Source: UBA11373 sp046714175 (lineage in GTDB: Bacteria > Actinomycetota > Acidimicrobiia > Spongiisociales > UBA11373). From it: DNA of 19,802 bases. Below, piece after piece: positions 1 to 6,576 of the stretch. The stretch lies in NCBI GenBank assembly GCA_046714175.1, contig JBKKBI010000057.1, positions 1-19,802 of the forward strand, read 5' to 3'. Within the stretch, counting starts at the first letter, position 1. Each line of letters opens with the position of its first letter. The notes below the pieces were generated by a model that saw nothing but the letters and a program-made list of their open reading frames with translations, did not search any database and was not told the DNA's origin. Both the position numbers and the translations under genes were made by a program.

Positions 1-299
1 CCGCCGAGGTCGAACACGTCGAAGAACCCGTTGAATTCGCCGGCCCCGCCGGTGCCCACGCCGACAAAGCGGTAGTTCCAGCGACCCGGTACCGTCGCCA
101 CCAGCACCACCTGGTAGGCGCCCGGGGCGGTGCGCATGACCTACTCGTCGACGCCGTAGGTCAGGTCGACCGAACGACCCTGAGGGTCGCGGACCCGAAA
201 CACCACCTGGGGCGGGTCGATCGGGTTCTCGGAGCCACCGAACTGGACGGCCAGGCCGACCTGGTCACCCACCTCGTAGACCTCGTCGCCCCCTGCCAC
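1..299 (-). pseudogene. Beta-domain-like protein fragment, frame broken by an amber codon; runs off the window
   Basis: On the minus strand, the first possible start after an in-frame stop at 372-374 is the GTG at 299-297. It gives a 52-residue product beginning MAGGDEVYEVGDQVGL and ending at TAG (plus-strand 141-143). Past the TAG the same frame stays open to the window edge with convincing protein-like sequence (VMRTAPGAYQ, then TVPGRWNYRFVGVGTGG). The YEVGD opening, the RVRDPQGR segment and the TAPGAYQ/PGRWNYRF segment resemble, from memory, a compact beta-sandwich domain in phage and hypothetical proteins, where the two halves form one domain. I therefore read it as one gene with a nonsense change (GAG or CAG to TAG), though a sequencing error is possible. 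No signal peptide or SD is evident. Function is not known to me. Confidence 0.5.
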
Positions 300-385
300 G
301 GCGTCATCATCGCAGTCGCCGGGCCGGCGTGCCGGTCGGTTTGTGCCCGGTCGGGTGCCCGCTGTGCCAGACTACGAACGCCGCG

Positions 386-463
386 GTGGCCGTAGCTCAG
401 CCAGGTTAGAGCGCGAGGTTGTGGCCCTGGAGGTCGGGGGTTCAAGTCCCCTCGGTCACCCCA
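386..463 (+). tRNA. tRNA-His (anticodon GTG), CCA encoded
   Basis: A full cloverleaf can be folded. Acceptor stem 386-392 pairs with 453-459 (one G-U). The D stem is 395-398 with 409-412, the anticodon loop 419-425 carries GTG at 421-423, and the T stem is 436-440 with 448-452 around TTCAAGT. The discriminator is C460 and CCA is encoded at 461-463. The base before position 1 is G385, which supplies the G-1 opposite C73 that histidyl-tRNA synthetase recognises; C73 plus G-1 independently supports the His identity. One oddity: the anticodon stem (414-418 with 426-430) has a G-G mismatch at its second pair. Confidence 0.95.
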
Positions 464-464
464 A

Positions 465-493
465 GGCGAGGCGACGCAGTCGTCTCGCCCTTT
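465..493 (+). terminator. Hairpin directly after tRNA-His, terminator-like
   Basis: 465-475 pairs with 479-489 as an 11-bp stem with one G-U pair and a 3-nt GCA loop. It is followed by a short run of T (491-493), so it resembles a Rho-independent terminator with a weak U-tract. It begins one base after the tRNA CCA end and finishes 22 nt before the tig start codon, so any tRNA transcript reaching tig must pass it. Confidence 0.6.
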
Positions 494-511
494 GTCGTCC
501 CAGGAGAAGTA

Positions 512-1921
512 GTGACCCAGGTGCGCGAGACCGGTCCGTTCGAGCGGATGGTGACTCTCACCATTCCGCCCGAGGCGATGGAGGAGGGCCGCCGCACTGC
601 CGCGGCCCGCCTCGCCAAGGAGGCCAAGGTGAAGGGGTTCCGGCCCGGGAAGGCTCCGCTCAAGGTCGTAGAGTCGATGGTCGGCGTCGCGGTCCTGCGT
701 AAGGAGGCGATCGACGACGCCCTCCCCTTGGTGGCGGCTCGGGTGCTCGAGGAGGAGTCGTTGCTGCCCGCGGTCCCACCACGGCTGACCGAAGTGCGCG
801 ATGCCGGAGAGGTGGTCGAGGTCGACCTGTTGGTGACGCTCTGGCCCAGTCTGGCCGAGGTTCCGGAGTACGCCGGGCTCCGGGTCGAGGTCGAGGTGCC
901 GGAGGTGACCGACGCCGAGGTGAATGCCCAGGTCGAGCGGATGCGCCGTCAGCTGGCCGGGATCGAGGACGTGTCGCGCGAAGGGTTTGACGGCGACCTG
1001 GTGCTGGTCGATGTGACCACCAGGGTGGACGGCTCCGACTACGCCGCCGGGTCAGCGAGGGACCTGCTCTACGAGATCGGATCCGACGGGTTCCTCGAGG
1101 GAATGGATCAGGCGCTCCGCGGCTCAGGCGCGGGAGCGATCCTCTCTTTCGACACCCGGCTTCCGGACGGGATCGGCGCCGATGCCGGCAAGGCGGCCAC
1201 GGTGCGCGTGCTGGTCAAGCAGGTCAAGGCGCGTCGCATACCCCCCTTGACCGACGAGTGGGTAGCAGAGGTCTCGGAATTCGAGACCGTTGCCGAGATG
1301 CGGGGTCAGCTCGCGGAGCAGATGTCCGATATCCGACGCCGTTCAGCCTGGCGTCACGTCGAAGACGGGGCGTTGGAGAAGCTGGTCGGCTCCATCACCC
1401 TGGAGCTGCCCGCAGGGCTCGTCGACGAAGAGATGGATGCCATCTTCCACCGCTTTGCCCATCGGCTGGAGGAGCAAGGGGTGGGGCTCGACCAGTATCT
1501 AGCCCTCACCGGACAGGATGAGAAGAGCTTCGTCACCGATTTGCGTTCTCAGGCCGAGGTGAACCTCAAGACCCGCCTGCTGCTCGAGGCAGTGGCCGAT
1601 CAGGAGGGAATCTCCGTGGAGCGCGCGGAGTTGGAGGATGCGATAACGGCGCTGGCGGCCGTGGCCCGGGTGTCCCGGGAGGACTACGCCGCCGCGCTTT
1701 CTGAAGGTGGTCGGGAACTGGCGCTTGCCGGTGATATCCTCCGTCGCAAGGCGATCGAACGGATCCTCGACCTCGTGGTTCCGGTCGACGCCTCCGGCGC
1801 CACGGTCGTACTTCCCTCGCGCGAGGTGCGGGCAGACCAGGAGGCCGGGACAGGGGATGCATCGGCAGCGGCCGGCCCCGAAAACGAGATGGGCATTGAG
1901 CCCGCGGAGGTCGAGGAATGA
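512..1921 (+). CDS. tig: Trigger factor, ribosome-associated chaperone
   Basis: 469 residues. Trigger factor docks at the ribosome exit tunnel and shields nascent chains; the middle domain is an FKBP-type prolyl isomerase. The ribosome-binding loop signature GFRPGKAP is at residues 42-49 within the N-terminal domain. The PPIase-like segment follows at roughly 160-250, then a long helical C-terminal domain and an acidic tail ending PAEVEE. The frame is open back to an ATG at 419 inside the tRNA, but the GTG at 512 is chosen because AGGAG (502-506) sits 5 nt upstream and the protein then begins TQVRETGPFERMVTLTI, as the family does. The TGA stop overlaps the clpP ATG, so the two are translationally coupled. 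No separate promoter is evident in the short gap after the tRNA hairpin. Function and family are secure. Confidence 0.95.
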   Translation: MTQVRETGPFERMVTLTIPPEAMEEGRRTAAARLAKEAKVKGFRPGKAPLKVVESMVGVAVLRKEAIDDALPLVAARVLEEESLLPAVPPRLTEVRDAGEVVEVDLLVTLWPSLAEVPEYAGLRVEVEVPEVTDAEVNAQVERMRRQLAGIEDVSREGFDGDLVLVDVTTRVDGSDYAAGSARDLLYEIGSDGFLEGMDQALRGSGAGAILSFDTRLPDGIGADAGKAATVRVLVKQVKARRIPPLTDEWVAEVSEFETVAEMRGQLAEQMSDIRRRSAWRHVEDGALEKLVGSITLELPAGLVDEEMDAIFHRFAHRLEEQGVGLDQYLALTGQDEKSFVTDLRSQAEVNLKTRLLLEAVADQEGISVERAELEDAITALAAVARVSREDYAAALSEGGRELALAGDILRRKAIERILDLVVPVDASGATVVLPSREVRADQEAGTGDASAAAGPENEMGIEPAEVEE

Positions 1922-2541
1922 TGAGCCAGAACAGCTACTTGGTGCCCACCGTCGTCGAGCAGACCAGCCGCGGCGAGCGGGCGTTCGACATCTACAGCCG
2001 CCTGCTCAAGGAGCGGATCATCTTTTTGGGTACGCCGATCGATGACACCGTGGCCAACCTGATCATGGCGCAGTTGCTCCATCTCGAGGGTGATGACCCG
2101 GACAAGGACATCGCGCTGTACATCAATTCCCCCGGCGGGGCGATCACCTCGCTGATGGCGATCTACGACACGATGAACTTCATCAAGCCCGACGTCGCCA
2201 CCTACTGCATGGGCCAGGCCGCCTCGGCGGCTGCGGTGTTGCTCGCCGCCGGTGCCCACGGCAAGCGCTTCGCCCTTCCCCATGCCCGGGTGATGCTCCA
2301 CCAGCCCCACATCGGCGGTCTGGAGGGTCAGGCGACCGACATCGAGATCCATGCCCGCGAGATCATCCGGGTGAAGGAAGACATGAACCAAATTCTCGCC
2401 GACCACACCGGAAAGCCGATCGAGCGGATCCGCCAGGACACCGAGCGCGATTTCTGGATGACCGCGGGAGAGGCCAAGGAGTACGGGGTAGTGGACGTGG
2501 TCCTCGAGGGTCGCGAACTCAGGGCCGTCGCCGCCGGTTGA
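1918..2541 (+). CDS. clpP: ATP-dependent Clp protease proteolytic subunit
   Basis: 207 residues, the same length as E. coli ClpP. It is the serine peptidase that forms the tetradecameric chamber fed by ClpX. The catalytic triad is visible: Ser103 in MGQAASAAA, His128 in RVMLHQP, and Asp178 in DTERDFW. The oligomerisation and handle regions are typical (EQTSRGERAFDIYSRLLKER; GQATDIEIHAREI). ATG 1918 overlaps the tig stop (ATGA) and is preceded by GGAGG at 1906-1910. A second ATG at 1921 is an equally possible start, shortening the protein by one residue. clpX follows after 16 nt, which supports one tig-clpP-clpX unit. Actinobacteria often carry two clpP genes; only one is seen here. Confidence 0.96.
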   Translation: MMSQNSYLVPTVVEQTSRGERAFDIYSRLLKERIIFLGTPIDDTVANLIMAQLLHLEGDDPDKDIALYINSPGGAITSLMAIYDTMNFIKPDVATYCMGQAASAAAVLLAAGAHGKRFALPHARVMLHQPHIGGLEGQATDIEIHAREIIRVKEDMNQILADHTGKPIERIRQDTERDFWMTAGEAKEYGVVDVVLEGRELRAVAAG

Positions 2542-2557
2542 GGCGAAGGGAGAGCGG

Positions 2558-3829
2558 ATGACGACCAAGTTCGGCGAAGGGGGCGATCTCCTCAAGTGCT
2601 CGTTCTGTGGCAAGTCGCAGAAGCAAGTGAAGAAACTGATCGCGGGACCCGGCGTCTACATCTGCGATGAGTGCATAGAGCTCTGCAACGAGATCATTCA
2701 AGAAGAGCTCGCCACCACCACCGAGATGCCGTTCTCCGAGCTTCCCAAGCCCGCCGAGATCAATCGCTTCCTCGACGACTACGTGGTTGGCCAGGAGCGC
2801 GCCAAGCGCGTCCTCGCAGTGGCGGTGTACAACCACTACAAGCGAGTGCGCGCCGGCCAGCGGCCCAAGGATGATGTCGAGCTCTCCAAGTCGAACATCC
2901 TCCTCATCGGCCCCACCGGGTCGGGAAAGACCCTCCTCGCCCAGACCCTGGCCCGCATCCTCAATGTGCCGTTTGCCATCGCCGATGCCACTGCTCTCAC
3001 CGAGGCCGGGTACGTGGGCGAGGACGTGGAGAACATTCTCCTCAAGTTGATTCAGGCGGCCGACTTCGACATCAAGCGCGCCGAGACCGGGATCATCTAT
3101 ATCGATGAGATCGACAAGATCGCCCGCAAGGCCGAGAACCCGTCGATCACCCGCGATGTCTCCGGTGAGGGCGTGCAGCAGGCCCTGCTCAAGATCCTGG
3201 AAGGCACCGTGGCATCGGTACCCCCCCAGGGCGGCCGCAAGCACCCCCACCAGGAGTTCCTGCAGATCGACACCACCAACATGCTGTTCATCTGCGGTGG
3301 GGCCTTCAGCGGCTTGGAACACATCATCGAGGCCCGTACCGGGAAGCGGGCCATCGGTTTCGATGCCCATGTGCACGCCAAGAAGACGCGCGATGGCGAC
3401 ACCCTGTCGCAGGTGCTCCCCGAGGACCTCATGGGGTTCGGGCTGATCCCTGAGTTCATCGGCCGGCTCCCGGTGGTCTCGACGGTGCACGATCTCGACC
3501 GCGAGCAGATGATCCGGGTCCTGGTCGAACCCAAGAACGCCCTGGTGAAGCAGTACGCCAAGTTCTTCGAGATGGACGGGGTCGAGTTGATCTTCACGCC
3601 CGATTCCCTCGAGGCGGTGGCCGATCAGGCACTGTTGCGAGGCACCGGCGCCCGGGGCCTGCGGGCGATTCTCGAAGAGGTGCTGCTCAACACGATGTAC
3701 GAACTGCCCTCTCGCGACGATGTCGCCCGGGTGGTCATCGACGGCACCGTGGTCCGGGAGCGGGTCAATCCCACTCTGATTCCGATGCAAGACATCGGGA
3801 AGACCCTTCCGAAGGAGCGGAGCGCGTAA
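2558..3829 (+). CDS. clpX: ClpX, AAA+ unfoldase of the ClpXP protease
   Basis: 423 residues. ClpX recognises tagged substrates, unfolds them with ATP and threads them into ClpP. The N-terminal zinc-binding domain uses Cys14, Cys17, Cys36 and Cys39. The AAA+ core has Walker A GPTGSGKT (118-125), the GYVG pore loop (151-154), Walker B IIYIDEID (179-186), the RKH loop (227-229) and sensor 2 GARG (364-367). The ClpP-docking tripeptide IGF is present at 266-268, so it should partner ClpP. The start is ATG 2558, with a GAAGGGAG ribosome-binding site just upstream. The 3' end of the gene is part of a strong inverted repeat that encloses the TAA stop. Confidence 0.97.
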   Translation: MTTKFGEGGDLLKCSFCGKSQKQVKKLIAGPGVYICDECIELCNEIIQEELATTTEMPFSELPKPAEINRFLDDYVVGQERAKRVLAVAVYNHYKRVRAGQRPKDDVELSKSNILLIGPTGSGKTLLAQTLARILNVPFAIADATALTEAGYVGEDVENILLKLIQAADFDIKRAETGIIYIDEIDKIARKAENPSITRDVSGEGVQQALLKILEGTVASVPPQGGRKHPHQEFLQIDTTNMLFICGGAFSGLEHIIEARTGKRAIGFDAHVHAKKTRDGDTLSQVLPEDLMGFGLIPEFIGRLPVVSTVHDLDREQMIRVLVEPKNALVKQYAKFFEMDGVELIFTPDSLEAVADQALLRGTGARGLRAILEEVLLNTMYELPSRDDVARVVIDGTVVRERVNPTLIPMQDIGKTLPKERSA

Positions 3830-3839
3830 CGCTCCGCTC
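3815..3839 (+). terminator. Perfect 10-bp hairpin whose loop contains the clpX stop codon
   Basis: 3815-3824 (gagcggagcg) is the exact reverse complement of 3830-3839. The 5-nt loop CGTAA (3825-3829) contains the TAA of clpX. No T-run follows, so it is not a classical intrinsic terminator. It may mark or stabilise the 3' end of the tig-clpP-clpX transcript, or act as a U-less terminator of the kind described in actinobacteria. The structure is directly visible; the function is inferred. Confidence 0.5.
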
Positions 3840-3892
3840 GTTGCCAGTCACCTGCTACCGCTGGCCCGTCCCTTGGCGTGGCGACCGGCCGC

Positions 3893-3898
3893 TAACAT
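3893..3898 (+). promoter_or_regulatory. Candidate -10 element (TAACAT) for valS
   Basis: The TANNNT hexamer lies 26 nt before the valS ATG, in the 95-nt gap after clpX. No convincing -35 element is seen. It fits the pattern before ndk, mreB, tdk, RNase E/G, rplU and the MoxR gene. A start point near 3905 would give a leader of about 20 nt with no SD. Confidence 0.3.
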
Positions 3899-3924
3899 GC
3901 GGGCTCACATGAAACGCGGTACCG

Positions 3925-6510
3925 ATGCAAGCGGCGTACGACCCGCAGCGAGTCGAGGCCGACTGGTACGCCCGCTGGGAGCAGGCGGGGGTCTTTCGGC
4001 CTGAGCTGAACGCGGGCGGGGCGCCGTTCTGCATCGTCATTCCGCCTCCCAACGTCACGGGCTCCTTGCACATGGGACATGCCCTGGACCAGACCATCCA
4101 GGATGTGATCATCCGTCGCAAGCGCATGCAGGGCTTTGCCGCGCTGTGGCTTCCGGGCACCGATCACGCTGGCATCGCCACTCAGATCGTGGTGGAGCGC
4201 GAGCTGGCCAAGGAAGGTGTCACCCGCGAGGAGCTGGGCCGGGAGCAGTTCATCGAGCAGGTGTGGATGTGGAAGGCGACCTCGGGCGGCGCGATCACCG
4301 AGCAGATCCGGCGCATGGGCTTCTCGACCGACTGGAGCCGGGAGCGCTTCACCATGGATCCCGGGCTTTCCGCAGCAGTCAAGAAGACCTTTGTCGACCT
4401 CTATCACGAGGGACTCATCTATCGGGGCACCCGCATCATCAACTGGTGTCCCCGTGATCGCACCGCGATCAGCGACGTCGAGGTGGAGCACGAGGACGAG
4501 GTCGGCGAGTTGGTGCACATCAGGTATCCGCTCGTGGATGGCTCCGGAGGGATCGAGGTCGCCACCTCACGGGCGGAGACGATGCTCGGGGACACCGGGG
4601 TGGCGGTGCATCCCGACGATGAGCGCTATCGACATCTGGTCGGCCGCACGGTTCGTCTGCCGCTGATGGACCGCGCGATTCCGATCGTGGCCGATGCCGC
4701 GGTCGATCCGTCCTTTGGGACCGGAGCGGTGAAGGTCACCCCTGCGCACGATCCGCTCGACTTCGAGATCGGCCGGCGTCATGGGCTGGATCCCATCGTG
4801 ATCCTGGACGAGGGCGGCGTCATCAATGACAACGGCGGCGCCTTTGCCGGCATGGACCGTTTTGCCGCCCGGGAGGCGGTCAAGGAGGCGTTGCGGCAAG
4901 CCGGAGTCCTGATGAAGGTCGAGGCGCACCAGCACTCGGTCGGCCACTGCCAGCGCTGCCACACGGTGATCGAGCCCTACCTTTCGGAGCAGTGGTTCGT
5001 CAGCGTCGGTCCGCTCGTCGGCCCGGCGATCGAGGCAGTGCGACGGGGCGACATCCGTTTCGTCCCCGAGCGTTGGGAGAAGACGTACTTCAACTGGATG
5101 GAGAACCTGCGCGACTGGACGATTTCCCGCCAGATCTGGTGGGGCCACCGCATCCCCGCCTGGTATTGCGACTCCTGCGGCGAGGTGATCGTGGCCATGG
5201 AGGCACCGACCGCCTCGGTGTGTGGCGCGACCGATCTGCGTCAGGATCCCGACGTGCTCGACACCTGGTTCTCTTCGGGCTTGTTCCCGTTCTCCACGCT
5301 CGGCTGGCCCGAGGACACTGCCGACTTCCGCACCTTCTATCCCAATGCGGTGCTGGTCACCGGTTACGACATCATCTCGTTCTGGGTGGCGCGGATGATC
5401 AAATTCGGCCTGCACCTCACCGGAGCCAAGCCGTTCACCGATGTGGTGATCCACGGACTGATCCGCGCCGATGATGGCCGCAAGATGTCCAAGTCGCTGG
5501 GCAATGCCGTCGACCCGCTCGATGTGGTGCGCGACCACGGCGCCGACGCCCTCCGGCTGTCGCTCATCCAGGCGGCGGCACCGAACCAAGACGTCCCGTT
5601 TCAGATCGAGTGGGTCGATGCCGCCCGTCGGTTCGGCAACAAGCTGTGGAATGCCGTGCGCTTCACACTGTCGCATCTCGGCGAGAAGGCCGTTCCCGCC
5701 AACGGGGGATACCCATCCGACCCTGGCCCGGAGGCCGCCTGGGTCCTGTCGCGCCTGCATGAGGTCACAGCCGAGGTGGATCGCGCTTTGGAGGAGTACC
5801 GGTTCTCCGATGCCTATGCCACGCTCTACGCATTCGCCTGGGCGGAGGTCTTCGACTGGTTCCTCGAACTGGCCAAGACCCATTTGCGGGACGGCGACCA
5901 GGCCACCAAGGATGCCCTCGGGGTCGTGATGCGCGACCTGTTGAAGCTGTTCCACCCGGTGATCCCGTACCTGACAGAAGAGTTGTGGCAGCACCTGGTC
6001 GGCGAGGGATTCATTGCCGCCGCCCGGTGGCCGGAGCCGGCGCCATACCTGCCGCCTCCAGGTTTCGAGGCGTTCCGCGAAGTCGTGGGTGGGGTGCGTC
6101 GCTTTCGCGCCGAGCACCGCCTCTCGCCGCGCCAGCCGCTCGCGGTCACCATCATCGATCCCGATGGCGTGATGCAGCCGTGGTGGAGCCCCCAGTTCCA
6201 GGCCTTGGCCGGGTTCACCCCGGCGATGGGTTCGGGGGCGCCCGGGGGAGCCTTCAGCCGAGTGGTGGCGGGCTCGCTGCAGGCTCTGATCTCATTAGAG
6301 GGTGTGGTCGACGTCGCCGCCGAGCGGCAGCGCCTCGACGCCGAGATCGCGGAGTTGGAGTCGGCGCGGGCCAAGGCCGCGGCCAAGCTGGCCAATCCGG
6401 ACTTCACCGCACGCGCTCCCGAGGCGATCGTCGCCAAAGAACAGGATCGGGTGGCGACCCTGACGGCCACGTTGGGCAAGCTCACCGCACAACGCTCCGA
6501 GCTGGGGTAG
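3925..6510 (+). CDS. valS: Valyl-tRNA synthetase
   Basis: 861 residues, a normal length. This class I synthetase charges tRNA-Val using ATP. The HIGH motif appears as HMGH at 49-52 within PPPNVTGSLHMGH, followed by the ValRS-typical LPGTDHAGIATQ. The editing (CP1) domain has TSRAETMLGDTGVAVHP. Cys pairs CQRC and CDSC suggest zinc-binding knuckles, WFSSGLFPFSTLGWP is typical of ValRS rather than IleRS, and KMSKS is at 520-524. The C-terminal 60-70 residues form the tRNA-binding coiled coil. ATG 3925 has no recognisable SD. An out-of-frame ATG at 3909 opens a 31-codon ORF overlapping this start. Its TAG stop lies in the same frame as the downstream folC sequence. Confidence 0.97.
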   Translation: MQAAYDPQRVEADWYARWEQAGVFRPELNAGGAPFCIVIPPPNVTGSLHMGHALDQTIQDVIIRRKRMQGFAALWLPGTDHAGIATQIVVERELAKEGVTREELGREQFIEQVWMWKATSGGAITEQIRRMGFSTDWSRERFTMDPGLSAAVKKTFVDLYHEGLIYRGTRIINWCPRDRTAISDVEVEHEDEVGELVHIRYPLVDGSGGIEVATSRAETMLGDTGVAVHPDDERYRHLVGRTVRLPLMDRAIPIVADAAVDPSFGTGAVKVTPAHDPLDFEIGRRHGLDPIVILDEGGVINDNGGAFAGMDRFAAREAVKEALRQAGVLMKVEAHQHSVGHCQRCHTVIEPYLSEQWFVSVGPLVGPAIEAVRRGDIRFVPERWEKTYFNWMENLRDWTISRQIWWGHRIPAWYCDSCGEVIVAMEAPTASVCGATDLRQDPDVLDTWFSSGLFPFSTLGWPEDTADFRTFYPNAVLVTGYDIISFWVARMIKFGLHLTGAKPFTDVVIHGLIRADDGRKMSKSLGNAVDPLDVVRDHGADALRLSLIQAAAPNQDVPFQIEWVDAARRFGNKLWNAVRFTLSHLGEKAVPANGGYPSDPGPEAAWVLSRLHEVTAEVDRALEEYRFSDAYATLYAFAWAEVFDWFLELAKTHLRDGDQATKDALGVVMRDLLKLFHPVIPYLTEELWQHLVGEGFIAAARWPEPAPYLPPPGFEAFREVVGGVRRFRAEHRLSPRQPLAVTIIDPDGVMQPWWSPQFQALAGFTPAMGSGAPGGAFSRVVAGSLQALISLEGVVDVAAERQRLDAEIAELESARAKAAAKLANPDFTARAPEAIVAKEQDRVATLTATLGKLTAQRSELG

Positions 6511-6576
6511 GCCACGGACCACGCCGCCGCCCTCGCCTACCTCGATGCCCACATCGGTCGCGGGGTCAAGCCCGGA

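Noticed and set aside
1..463. Prophage or island inserted at tRNA-His
   Set aside because: The phage-like fragment lies on the 5' side of the tRNA, whereas integration usually occurs at the 3' end. No integrase and no repeat of the tRNA 3' end is visible in the window.
419..511. Trigger factor starting at ATG 419
   Set aside because: That ATG overlaps the tRNA anticodon loop, the extra 31 residues do not resemble the family, and GTG 512 has a clear SD.
3840..3924. T-box or other amino-acid riboswitch ahead of valS
   Set aside because: The gap is only 95 nt, part of it taken by the clpX hairpin, with no T-box core sequence and no antiterminator/terminator pair.
1684..6117. Long minus-strand open frames opposite clpP, clpX (423 codons) and valS (516 codons)
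   Set aside because: They mirror well-identified plus-strand genes and their products look like composition artefacts, rich in His, Arg, Gly and Asp without motifs.
141..6510. Amber (TAG) recoded as an amino acid, to explain the split gene at the left edge and the valS-folC junction
   Set aside because: TAG is the plain terminator of ndk (8267-8269), folC (7792-7794) and the MoxR gene (19361-19363), where the products end at normal family lengths. Genome-wide recoding is therefore unlikely.
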